Source: CAZCBJ01 sp964496705 (lineage in GTDB: Bacteria > Chloroflexota > Anaerolineae > Anaerolineales > Anaerolineaceae). From it: 25,932 nt of DNA. Positions within the stretch are counted from its first letter, which is position 1, and every line of letters begins with the position of its first letter. The position numbers and the translations under genes were made by a program. Location: positions 1-25,932 of the forward strand of contig CAZCBJ010000029.1 in the NCBI GenBank assembly GCA_964496705.1, read 5' to 3'. The notes beneath the pieces were generated by a model. That model was not told the DNA's origin. It made no database searches and saw only the letters and a program-made list of their open reading frames with translations. Shown here piece by piece: positions 1 through 7,308 of this stretch.

Positions 1-1
1 C

Positions 2-832
2 TCAAACCGAATAGTGTTCCTTTTCCCTCTTCGTCAAACGCTTTTTAGGGTTGGCTTTGGGAGGAAATCGCCTTTTAGGGGATACACCTGCTTTTAAGGG
101 CTTTTTCGCGTCTTTGACCTTGGACAACGATTTTAAGCTTCGAATTTCAGAAGCGGTAAGATTTCGCCACTCGCCTGGTTTTTGGTCGCCTAACAATAAA
201 GTGCCAATCCGAACCCGAATGATTCGTTGAACGGGTAAGCCAATCCGATTGCCAACCTCCCGGATCTGGCGTTTGCGGCCTTCCCTTAAGATCACCCTCA
301 ACCATGCCCCCTTTCCACTCATCCCCACCACCTCGACGCGGCAAGGTGAAGTCTTGACGCCATCTTCCAGGACTACCCCCCGACGCCAGGTTGTCAGTTG
401 CTCGGCATCCGGTTTGGTCGCTACCAATACTCGATACTCTTTTTCATGCCCGTAACGCGGGTGGGTTAGCCGATTTGCTAGCTCTCCATCGTTGGTCAGT
501 AAAATTAAACCCTCACTGTCGAAATCGAGCCGACCAACTGCAAAAAGGTGCACAGACACAGGAACCAGGTCAAAAACCGTTGTTCTTTGATCAATTGGAT
601 CTTCATCTGATAATACCTGGCGGGGTTTATGCAGTGCGATGTAGGTCAATTCTTCAGCCTTGGGTAAAGCCTGCCCATCCAGGGTGATGGTGTCCTTCAT
701 CTTATCCGCTTTTGCCCCAAGATCGGCTTTTTGGCCGTTAACACTCACCCGTCCGTCAGCGATGAATTGTTCGCAAGCACGCCTGGATCCAAACCCGGCA
801 CGCGCTAAAATTTTCTGTAATCTTTCTTCCAT
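2..832 (-). CDS. rluB: 23S rRNA pseudouridine synthase, RluB/RsuA family
   Basis: Likely isomerises a uridine in 23S rRNA to pseudouridine during large-subunit maturation in the cytoplasm. The 276-aa protein starts with an S4 RNA-binding domain (about residues 3-50, RLQKILARAGFGSRR). It then has the RsuA/RluB catalytic domain with GRLDFDSEGL at 100-109, where D103 is the expected catalytic aspartate, and the REGRKRQIREV motif near 183-193. The C-terminal 35 or so residues are very rich in Lys/Arg and Pro, an rRNA-binding tail seen in many RluB proteins. It lies 10 bp downstream of scpB on the same strand, a pairing common in Gram-positive-like genomes. The TGA stop is at positions 2-4, so the gene is complete. 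RsuA or RluE/F specificity cannot be excluded from sequence alone, but the length and basic tail favour RluB. Confidence 0.9.
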   Translation of the reverse strand: MEERLQKILARAGFGSRRACEQFIADGRVSVNGQKADLGAKADKMKDTITLDGQALPKAEELTYIALHKPRQVLSDEDPIDQRTTVFDLVPVSVHLFAVGRLDFDSEGLILLTNDGELANRLTHPRYGHEKEYRVLVATKPDAEQLTTWRRGVVLEDGVKTSPCRVEVVGMSGKGAWLRVILREGRKRQIREVGNRIGLPVQRIIRVRIGTLLLGDQKPGEWRNLTASEIRSLKSLSKVKDAKKPLKAGVSPKRRFPPKANPKKRLTKREKEHYSV

Positions 833-842
833 AAGTAAATCA

Positions 843-1403
843 TTAATCCTTTAGTAACTCTGGCTCATTTTCTTCAGCCGTCTCAGATTCGTAAGGAGGT
901 AGATCAGCCAACGATGCCAACCCAAAATGTTGGAGAAAGTCGGCTGTGACACTGTACAAAATCGGACGTCCGGGGCCTTCCAAACGCCCCACCTCCTGGA
1001 TCAAGCCTTTACTGAGCAAGTTTTTGAGGACTCCATCACTGGACACTCCGCGAATTGTGTCAATCGTCGGTCTGGTAATCGGCTGTCGATATGCAATGAT
1101 GGTTAGTGTCTCGAGAGCTGGCCTGGTTAATTTCGCTGTGCTTTCCAATCCCAGAAAACGCTCTACCACCTCCGCTGTTTCAACCGACGTGGTCAATTGC
1201 ACTTTTCCAGCAAACCATTGCAGACTAAGACCTCTTCCAGCCTTGTATTGCTGCTCCAATTGATTCAAAGCATTTTCTATTTCCTCGGCAGGAAATCGTA
1301 GACTCTCGCCTAACATAGCGATACTGACCGGACCCGCAGCCGCGAATAATATAGCTTCAATACAAGAAATGAGGTTGTTAGAAACTTCGCCCGAATTCGT
1401 CAT
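843..1403 (-). CDS. scpB: Segregation and condensation protein B (ScpB)
   Basis: ScpB is the winged-helix (kite) subunit of the SMC-ScpA-ScpB condensin that organises and segregates the chromosome. The 186-aa protein shows the family's opening ISCIEAILFAAAGPVSIAML, the central TRPALETLTIIAYRQPITR segment (about residues 94-112) and the GRPILYSVT segment near 144-152. These match two tandem winged-helix domains, and the length is typical. It is first in a leftward unit with rluB. Its usual partner scpA is not immediately upstream: the neighbour is a divergent lipoprotein gene, so scpA must be elsewhere. No Shine-Dalgarno sequence precedes the ATG. A TATTAT sequence lies only a few bases upstream, so the mRNA may be nearly leaderless (inference). 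Confidence 0.92.
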   Translation of the reverse strand: MTNSGEVSNNLISCIEAILFAAAGPVSIAMLGESLRFPAEEIENALNQLEQQYKAGRGLSLQWFAGKVQLTTSVETAEVVERFLGLESTAKLTRPALETLTIIAYRQPITRPTIDTIRGVSSDGVLKNLLSKGLIQEVGRLEGPGRPILYSVTADFLQHFGLASLADLPPYESETAEENEPELLKD

Positions 1404-1405
1404 GC

Positions 1406-1412
1406 TATAATA
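1406..1412. promoter_or_regulatory. Possible overlapping -10 elements between scpB and the lipoprotein gene
   Basis: In the 86-bp divergent gap, the plus strand carries TATAAT at 1406-1411 and the minus strand carries TATTAT (complement of 1407-1412). Either could be a -10 box. The plus-strand box would start a transcript about 70 nt before the lipoprotein ATG. The minus-strand box would start one at or inside the scpB start codon. I find no good -35 at normal spacing for either direction, so this is tentative. Confidence 0.3.
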
Positions 1413-1489
1413 TGTCAGTTGATGATCATAAAATCAAGACAATAAGTTGAAATTTGATTATAACTGAAAAATACCTGGATTTAGGTTCT

Positions 1490-3106
1490 ATGACAGTTTA
1501 TTTCACAAAGGGCAAACAAATTTTTCTTCAGTTTTTATTAATTTGCCCTTATGGGCTAATTTTTATCATGTTTTTGGCGGCAGGCTGCACACCTCAGCAA
1601 ATTACCGCTGAACAAATCACAATTGGTATCAGGGTGGATGGTAGCTCGAAAGAAGTGACCGCCCTCCCGGGAATTTCCGTCATGGAAGCCATCAGCCAGG
1701 CGGATATCGTCCTGGGAAACCTTGATCGAGTTGATCCTCCAGGCTACACGATTCTTACCAGTTCTATGACCATCCAGATTGTCCGAGTGCGTGAGGAATT
1801 CACAGTCGTCGAAGAGAACATCCCTTATGAAAAGCTAACCGTTCGCAATGAATCCTTGCCCGAAGGGCAGGCATTGTTAATTCAACCCGGCGCAAATGGC
1901 CGTAGGCAATTTACCTACCGCCAAATTTACGAAGACGAAAAACCTGGCCAGAAGTCTATCTTTAAAACAGAGGTTTTAACTGAACCCCAGGCGGAGATTG
2001 TGATGGTAGGCGTCCAAACACCATTCACGGCAGTTCCAATTACTGGAAAAATTGTTTACATCACTGCAGGTAATGCTTGGGTGATGGAGGATTCCACTGC
2101 CAACCGTAGGCCTTTGCTCACTTCGGGAGATCTGGATGGAAGAGTTTTTTCACTGGCTGATGACGGCAACTGGCTGCTGTTCACACGTAAATCAAGCAAC
2201 CAAACTGATATCAATATGCTTTGGGCTCTAAATATTACCCAAGAGGAAGCTAAGCCGATTAATTTAAGGGTCAGCAATATAATTCACTTTGCTTCCTGGA
2301 GGCCAAATAATCCGCTTACCCTGGCATATTCAACTGTCGAACCTCGTCCAACTGCGCCGGGATGGCAAGCTAACAATGACCTTTACCTGTTAAAAATAAA
2401 CGAAAGCGGCATCATCATCAACCAGGAAGAAATTATCTCTTCCAATTCTGGCGGGATTTATGGTTGGTGGGGTACAAATTACTCATGGTCGCCCGATGGA
2501 AAAAGCATCGCTTTTGCACGACCGGATAGTCTGGGTTTGGTAGATATTGAAAATGAAGAGTTGCTCCCATTGGCTTCCATTTTACCTGTTCAAACAAAAA
2601 GTGATTGGGCATGGGTACCTGGGTTCAGTTGGTCTTCTGACCGCAAGATCATTTATTCTGTCTTTCATCAACCGATGGCGGGGATCACAAACGACGAATC
2701 ATCCCCCCTTTTTTCCCTGAGCGCATTTATTCTGGATGATCGACAACAGATTGAGATGGTCAACCAGACAGGCATGTTCGCCTATCCGTCTGTATCACCG
2801 AGTCAAAAAACAAACCGTTACTTGGTCGCTTTTCTGCAAGCGATTCTACCCGACCGAAGCGATGAAAGCCGCTATCGGTTGATGGTCATGGACCGCGATG
2901 GTTCCAATCGCCGGTATCTCTTTCCAACAGAGGGAAGCGCTGGTTTGGAACCTCAGCAGGTAGTTTGGTCTCCTTTTGGAAGCAATGACCGCACCGCCTG
3001 GATCGCAGCCACCTATCAAGGTAATCTATGGCTGATAGATGCCAATTCGGGTCAGAGTCAGCAGATAATTGGTGATGGCTCGATCAGCCGCTTGGATTGG
3101 AAATAA
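1490..3106 (+). CDS. Lipoprotein with DUF348-like, G5 and TolB-like beta-propeller regions
   Basis: Predicted surface lipoprotein of 538 aa with no assigned enzymatic role. From the ATG at 1490 there is a basic N-terminus and a hydrophobic stretch ending in LAAGC, with C33 as the lipidation cysteine. Residues about 42-98 (ITIGIRVDG...VTALPGISVMEAI) resemble the small DUF348 domain found in YabE/Rpf-like cell-wall proteins. Residues about 99-176 (VREEFTVVEENIPYEK to AEIVMVGVQ) look like a G5 domain, a module tied to peptidoglycan or amino-sugar binding. Residues about 185-538 contain repeated blades with YSWSPDGKSIAFAR and FSWSSDRKIIYSV, typical of TolB/PD40 propellers. A longer form from a TTG at 1454 would put 12 polar residues before the signal peptide. 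The stop is 1 bp before the next gene, so it probably leads the rightward run. Confidence 0.78.
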   Translation: MTVYFTKGKQIFLQFLLICPYGLIFIMFLAAGCTPQQITAEQITIGIRVDGSSKEVTALPGISVMEAISQADIVLGNLDRVDPPGYTILTSSMTIQIVRVREEFTVVEENIPYEKLTVRNESLPEGQALLIQPGANGRRQFTYRQIYEDEKPGQKSIFKTEVLTEPQAEIVMVGVQTPFTAVPITGKIVYITAGNAWVMEDSTANRRPLLTSGDLDGRVFSLADDGNWLLFTRKSSNQTDINMLWALNITQEEAKPINLRVSNIIHFASWRPNNPLTLAYSTVEPRPTAPGWQANNDLYLLKINESGIIINQEEIISSNSGGIYGWWGTNYSWSPDGKSIAFARPDSLGLVDIENEELLPLASILPVQTKSDWAWVPGFSWSSDRKIIYSVFHQPMAGITNDESSPLFSLSAFILDDRQQIEMVNQTGMFAYPSVSPSQKTNRYLVAFLQAILPDRSDESRYRLMVMDRDGSNRRYLFPTEGSAGLEPQQVVWSPFGSNDRTAWIAATYQGNLWLIDANSGQSQQIIGDGSISRLDWK

Positions 3107-3107
3107 T

Positions 3108-4076
3108 ATGCGCATCCTGATCACTGGCGCAGCTGGCTTTCTTGGTTCTCATCTGTGTACGCACTTATTACAAGACGGGCACCATGTGATCGGTATGGAT
3201 AACTTCATCACAGGTGATCAGGCAAACCTGGCTCACCTTGCCGGTGTGCCGGAATTTCTATTTATTCGGCATGATGTGGCCAATTTTATTTTTGTACCAG
3301 GAAAAGTTGACGCGGTAATGCATTTTGCATCCCCAGCAAGCCCAAATCCCAATTCGCCCTTTGGGTATCCCAACCTTCCCATTCAAACCATGAAAGCCGG
3401 CGCTTTGGGTACACACAACACGCTGGGAATCGCAAGAGAATACAACGCCCGCTATCTTCTCGCCTCAACCAGCGAAATTTATGGAGATCCCCAAGAGCAT
3501 CCCCAAAAAGAATCCTACTGGGGACATGTAGACCCGATTGGTTTCCGTTCAGTATACGATGAAGCCAAGCGCTTCGCGGAAGCATTGACAATGGCTTACC
3601 ACCGCTATCATGGTTTGAACACGAGTATTGTCAGGATCTTTAACACCTATGGCCCCAGAATGCGGCTGGATGACGGACGAGTAGTACCCAATTTTATTCG
3701 CCAGGCGTTAAATGCCGAACCACTCACCATATATGGGGATGGCTCTCAAACCAGATCTTTTTGTTTTGTGGACGACCTGATTGAAGGGATTGTTCGCCTG
3801 CTATATTCCGATGAGCATTTACCTGTAAATATTGGCAATCCTGCCGAGATCAGCATCCTCCAATTTGCCGAGACTATCAACCGCATAACCGGAAACAAGG
3901 CTGGTTTAGTTTTTAAGCCCGATCTTCGCCTGGGTGATGATCCTCAACGCCGGCAACCGAATATCACCCGCGCGCAAGAAATACTAGGCTGGGAACCACA
4001 AATTGACCTGGAGCAAGGCATCGCTCGCACCATCCAATACTTCAAAGAAATATGGCATACCGATGAAGAAAATTAA
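3108..4076 (+). CDS. NAD-dependent sugar epimerase/dehydratase, UDP-glucuronate decarboxylase-like
   Basis: Extended short-chain dehydrogenase of 322 aa that probably converts UDP-glucuronate to UDP-xylose. The NAD-binding motif GAAGFLGS is at 7-14. The substrate-site signature STSEIYGDP (120-128, with E123) is followed by ESYWGHVDPIG and the catalytic YDEAK (Y150, K154). Together with GDDPQRRQPNIT near 276-286 these are hallmarks of the UXS family rather than GalE or RmlB. I place the start at the ATG at 3108 because the Rossmann motif then sits at the usual distance from the N-terminus; an in-frame start at 3069 would overlap the lipoprotein. It overlaps gtrA by 14 bp, which suggests coupled expression. 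UDP-xylose would serve cell-surface glycans. A dTDP-glucose 4,6-dehydratase activity is a less likely alternative. Confidence 0.85.
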   Translation: MRILITGAAGFLGSHLCTHLLQDGHHVIGMDNFITGDQANLAHLAGVPEFLFIRHDVANFIFVPGKVDAVMHFASPASPNPNSPFGYPNLPIQTMKAGALGTHNTLGIAREYNARYLLASTSEIYGDPQEHPQKESYWGHVDPIGFRSVYDEAKRFAEALTMAYHRYHGLNTSIVRIFNTYGPRMRLDDGRVVPNFIRQALNAEPLTIYGDGSQTRSFCFVDDLIEGIVRLLYSDEHLPVNIGNPAEISILQFAETINRITGNKAGLVFKPDLRLGDDPQRRQPNITRAQEILGWEPQIDLEQGIARTIQYFKEIWHTDEEN

Positions 4077-4527
4077 TCAACAGGAAACGAAGCGTTTTTA
4101 TCGTTTTGCAGTCGTCGGCGCGATCGGATCGGTCGTCGATTTCGGTATTTTTAATTTACTCAGTATCATATTTCGGTTTGCGGCTGTCCCGGCAAGCGTT
4201 ATTTCATTTACATGTGCCGTTTTCAATAATTTCATACTCAATCGGCTTTGGACATACCCAGAGTCAAGAGCCAGCTCAGCCAGAAAACAAATGCTGCAAT
4301 TTTTTATTGTCAGTATTATTGGCCTTGCGATTCGCACTCCGCTATTCGCCATCTTGGAGAAGCAATTGCTCGAAATTGAATTAAGACTCCTGCCACAGGA
4401 TTTTTTCATTTCCCCAGTTGTCATCAGCCATAATCTTGCGCTAGCCATTACGATAGGGGTGGTGTTGATCTGGAATTTCTTTGCCAATCGGTTGTGGACT
4501 TTCCGAGATATCAAGTTTTCTGAGTGA
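4063..4527 (+). CDS. GtrA family small membrane protein
   Basis: GtrA-like proteins are small four-helix membrane proteins implicated in moving polyprenyl-phosphate-linked sugars across the membrane or otherwise supporting surface glycan assembly. This one has 154 aa, about four hydrophobic segments, the opening FAVVGAIGSVVDFGIFNLL, and two copies of the family signature (FNNFILNRLWTY at 54-65 and WNFFANRLWTF at 137-147). I use the ATG at 4063, which overlaps the upstream epimerase by 14 bp; the upstream in-frame start at 4003 lies deep inside that gene. No strong ribosome site is visible, so translation may be coupled to the upstream gene. Lipid-linked sugars flipped by such a protein are the donor type used by the GT-C enzymes later in the window (inference). 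Confidence 0.88.
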   Translation: MKKINQQETKRFYRFAVVGAIGSVVDFGIFNLLSIIFRFAAVPASVISFTCAVFNNFILNRLWTYPESRASSARKQMLQFFIVSIIGLAIRTPLFAILEKQLLEIELRLLPQDFFISPVVISHNLALAITIGVVLIWNFFANRLWTFRDIKFSE

Positions 4528-4531
4528 GTTA

Positions 4532-5731
4532 ATGGAAACAAGTGATCAAGCCGCAGTGAATTCAGGTACCAAAAAACCTGCCCCTCCCGCTTCCAGTGTA
4601 AATTCCTTGCGAGAGCTTCTGAATATTATTTCAGGGCGGTTCCCTTCTCAACTTTCTCAACTTGAACCAACTGGCATTGCTGAGGTTTCCACATATCCAT
4701 TTTTCGCGATTGTGGGACAGATGGAGATGCGTTTAGCGTTAATACTTTGCATTATTAATCCGGCCATTAAAGGATTGCTGCTGATCGGTCCACGAGGAAC
4801 AGGCAAAACCACCGCCGTCCGTAGTCTTCTCACCCTGATGCCAACCATCAACCGGAGCAGTTGCGTATACGGCTGCCTGCCTGAGGACATTTTGGCCAAT
4901 GGAATGGATGCAGTTTGCCCGGATTGCGCCAAGCGATATTCAGAAGGGCAATCTTTAACGATCACGGATCAGGTTCATTTAATTGAATTACCCATCAGCG
5001 CGAAAATTGATGACGTCGTCGGCGGGCTGGATGAGCGCGAATTGTCCCATGAGCGCTTCCGCCTCAGAAGGGGAACCCTGGCCTTGTCGGACCATAATAT
5101 TCTGTACATCGACGAGGTGAATCTGGTTTCCGACGAGATCATAAATTGTACTTTAGATGCTGCCGCCCAGGGCAAATATACCATTCGCCGAGGACCTTAC
5201 AGCGCGACTTATAACTCTAGATTTACTCTGATCGGCTCAATGAATCCTGAGGAAGGCAATCTACGCCCACAAATTATGGATCGATTTGGTCTGCGAATCA
5301 TAGTGAATCGCATGACCGATGCTGAAGATCGCCTTGAAGTTTACAAACGCGTGAGCGATTTTCAAAACCACCCCACCCAAACGTCTCTTCGATTCGAGCC
5401 TGTAACCCTCGTTGCCAAACAAGAAATTCAGACTGCAAGAGATCTACTGCCATCCATAGACATTCCCGACGAAGTTGCCCGATTCGGCATTAAGATAATA
5501 CAGGCACTGGAGATTAGCTCTCTGCGCGCCGAACTAACCCTGCTGGAAACCGCGCGAGCCTACGCGGCTGCTGATGGTAGGAATTCAGTTGTTTTTTCTG
5601 ACATCCAGTCTGTTGCACCAATGTCATTGCGCCTACGCCATTCTGAATTCATGGTAAATTATTTTCAACAGATTTATCAGGAGGAACAGAAGATTCAAGA
5701 AGCAATAGCCAAAGCTAGTCAATCAGCCTGA
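4532..5731 (+). CDS. Magnesium-chelatase subunit I-like AAA+ ATPase
   Basis: AAA+ ATPase of 399 aa closest to the BchI/ChlI subunit that powers metal insertion into porphyrins. Walker A GPRGTGKT is at 86-93 and Walker B ILYIDEVNL starts at 190. The sensor/arginine-finger region IGSMNPEEGNLRPQIMDRFGL at 234-254 is nearly diagnostic for this family. Four cysteines (C111, C115, C129, C132) lie between Walker A and Walker B and could bind metal. I chose the ATG at 4532, 4 bp after the gtrA stop; the upstream in-frame start would overlap gtrA. No BchD or BchH/CobN subunit is nearby, so partner and substrate are unknown. It could serve a Mg- or Co-chelatase encoded elsewhere, or an unrelated MoxR-like remodelling role. 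The next gene belongs to the UroD superfamily, which hints at tetrapyrrole or corrinoid chemistry. Confidence 0.82.
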   Translation: METSDQAAVNSGTKKPAPPASSVNSLRELLNIISGRFPSQLSQLEPTGIAEVSTYPFFAIVGQMEMRLALILCIINPAIKGLLLIGPRGTGKTTAVRSLLTLMPTINRSSCVYGCLPEDILANGMDAVCPDCAKRYSEGQSLTITDQVHLIELPISAKIDDVVGGLDERELSHERFRLRRGTLALSDHNILYIDEVNLVSDEIINCTLDAAAQGKYTIRRGPYSATYNSRFTLIGSMNPEEGNLRPQIMDRFGLRIIVNRMTDAEDRLEVYKRVSDFQNHPTQTSLRFEPVTLVAKQEIQTARDLLPSIDIPDEVARFGIKIIQALEISSLRAELTLLETARAYAAADGRNSVVFSDIQSVAPMSLRLRHSEFMVNYFQQIYQEEQKIQEAIAKASQSA

Positions 5732-5752
5732 TAATCTCCATGAGGGCATAAC

Positions 5753-6751
5753 ATGAAAACCTTAACACATCGTGAACGCCTTGAAGCCTGTCTTTCAGGT
5801 GATCGTCCTGACCGGGTGCCAGTTGCCCTCTGGAGGCATTTTCCAGTGGATGACCAAACCCCGGAGGGTTTAGCCGCTGCGACCTCAGCTTTCCAGCGTC
5901 TATATGATTTTGATTTCATCAAGGTAACTCCGCCATCCTCCTTTTGCTTAAAAGATTACGGCGTCGAAGATCGCTGGACTGGCAATTCAGAGGGAACCCG
6001 CGACTACACGAAACGCGCGATTTCCGATCCGGCTGTATGGGAATGCCTTCCCATTTTGCATCCTATGAGAGGGGGACTGGGGGCTCAAATTACCTGTTTA
6101 AAGATCATATCAACCCAATTTGACCCGCAATTACCCATCATCCAAACCGTTTTTAGCCCACTTGCCCAGGCAAAAAATTTAATAGGTGGCGAAATGTTGT
6201 TGGTGCATATGCGCCAATTTCCGGACCTCTTAATGTCTGGGTTGGATCGCCTCACCCAGACAACCATCAATTGGCTTGGCGAACTGGTCAGACTGGGCAT
6301 TGATGGCATATTTTATGCAGTTCAACACGCTCAATATGGATTGTTATCTGAAGACGAATTCATAAAGTTTGGAATGAATTACGATCTGAAAGTTTTACAC
6401 GCTGCCCAATCGTTTTGGCTTAATATGACCCATATTCACGGTGAAAACGTGATGTTTGATCTGGTCTCTACCTATCCTACGGCGGTGATGAACTGGCACG
6501 ACCGGCAAGCAAAACCGTCACTCGCCGAAGCGCAAAACCGATTTACCGGTATATCGTGCGGCGGACTTCGACGCTGGGAAACGATGGTATTTGGGAATCC
6601 CCAGGATGTGATCCGAGAATCCCAAGAAGCCATGACTGCTACCACCGGAAAACGTTTCATCTTAGGAACGGGCTGTGTGTTGCCCATCATCGCCCCCCAC
6701 GGCAACATCCTGGCAGCCCGTCAGGCTGTGTCAGCAGTTGACTTGCCATGA
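5753..6751 (+). CDS. Uroporphyrinogen decarboxylase superfamily protein (probably not HemE)
   Basis: 332-aa TIM-barrel protein of the UroD superfamily, which includes heme-pathway UroD and corrinoid:thiol methyltransferases of the MtaA/MtbA type. The N-terminus LTHRERLEACLSGDRPDRVP is typical of UroD-like proteins. It lacks the MRQAGR signature of true HemE. In place of the methyltransferase zinc motif HxC it has HIHG (H227, H229). A later GTGC motif (C308) matches the position of the third zinc ligand. A zinc-dependent methyltransferase-like or decarboxylase-like role is therefore possible but not shown. GAGGG lies 6 nt before the ATG. It is 21 bp after the BchI-like gene, and its stop shares ATGA with the rsmD start, so the three genes are probably co-transcribed. 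Confidence 0.8.
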   Translation: MKTLTHRERLEACLSGDRPDRVPVALWRHFPVDDQTPEGLAAATSAFQRLYDFDFIKVTPPSSFCLKDYGVEDRWTGNSEGTRDYTKRAISDPAVWECLPILHPMRGGLGAQITCLKIISTQFDPQLPIIQTVFSPLAQAKNLIGGEMLLVHMRQFPDLLMSGLDRLTQTTINWLGELVRLGIDGIFYAVQHAQYGLLSEDEFIKFGMNYDLKVLHAAQSFWLNMTHIHGENVMFDLVSTYPTAVMNWHDRQAKPSLAEAQNRFTGISCGGLRRWETMVFGNPQDVIRESQEAMTATTGKRFILGTGCVLPIIAPHGNILAARQAVSAVDLP

Positions 6752-7308
6752 CCAACCCCAGAGTGATTGGTGGCTCAGCCAGAGGGATTCGCCTGAAACC
6801 AGTTCCGGGAGACACCACCCGGCCCGTTACTGACCGGGTCAAAGAGGCTCTATTCAACATTATTGGCGGCGATATTATTAATGCATCAATGCTGGATGTT
6901 TTCGGCGGTACAGGGAGTATCGGTATTGAGGCCTTAAGCCGCGGAGCAAGCTACGTCAGATTCATCGACAATAATCTTGCAGCAGTGCAAACCATTAAAA
7001 CCAACCTGGCCATGACAAAACTGCAGCCACAAGGTGAGGTTATCCACGCTGACGCCTTATTGTATTTAAGACGAAATCCCGAAAGAACCTTTGATTATAT
7101 TTATGTCGCACCGCCGCAGTACAAAGGATTATGGCTCGATTGTTTGAACACCATCGATTCAAACAGGCGTTGGATGTCTTCCGATGCCTGGATCATCGTC
7201 CAGATTCATCCAATTGAAAAAAAAGAGACTTCATTTCAGAATTTTGAAATGTTTGACACCCGCCAGTATGGCAGCACTTTATTGTTATTTTTCCTGGCTA
7301 ATCCTTAA
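6748..7308 (+). CDS. rsmD: 16S rRNA guanine-N2 methyltransferase RsmD, atypical motif IV
   Basis: RsmD methylates G966 of 16S rRNA using S-adenosylmethionine during 30S assembly. The 186-aa protein has the family opening RVIGGSARGIRLKP, the TRPVTDRVKEALFNI segment (24-38), and the SAM-binding motif LDVFGGTGSIGIEALSRGA from residue 49. Motif IV, normally DPPF or DPPY, reads APPQY at 121-125, so the acidic residue expected to contact the target amino group is replaced by alanine. The rest of the fold looks intact and of normal length. The ATG overlaps the upstream stop by 4 bp (ATGA), a typical coupling arrangement. The 3' end overlaps the convergent Nudix gene by 11 bp. Confidence 0.88.
   Translation: MTNPRVIGGSARGIRLKPVPGDTTRPVTDRVKEALFNIIGGDIINASMLDVFGGTGSIGIEALSRGASYVRFIDNNLAAVQTIKTNLAMTKLQPQGEVIHADALLYLRRNPERTFDYIYVAPPQYKGLWLDCLNTIDSNRRWMSSDAWIIVQIHPIEKKETSFQNFEMFDTRQYGSTLLLFFLANP

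Noticed and set aside
391..687. Open frame antisense to rluB, and similar opposite-strand frames inside other genes (for example 7913-8401 and 9559-9978)
   Set aside because: They lie wholly within well-supported genes, show low-complexity composition with no recognisable motifs, and lack ribosome sites.
1454..1489. TTG start at 1454 for the lipoprotein, adding 12 residues
   Set aside because: It places polar residues before the signal peptide; the ATG at 1490 gives a normal lipoprotein signal with an AGG just upstream.
4532..5731. Evidence for bacteriochlorophyll synthesis or phototrophy
   Set aside because: Only an I-subunit-like ATPase is present, with no bchD, bchH or other pigment gene; such ATPases occur in non-phototrophs.
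5753..6751. Annotation as heme-pathway HemE
   Set aside because: The MRQAGR signature and neighbouring hem genes are absent.
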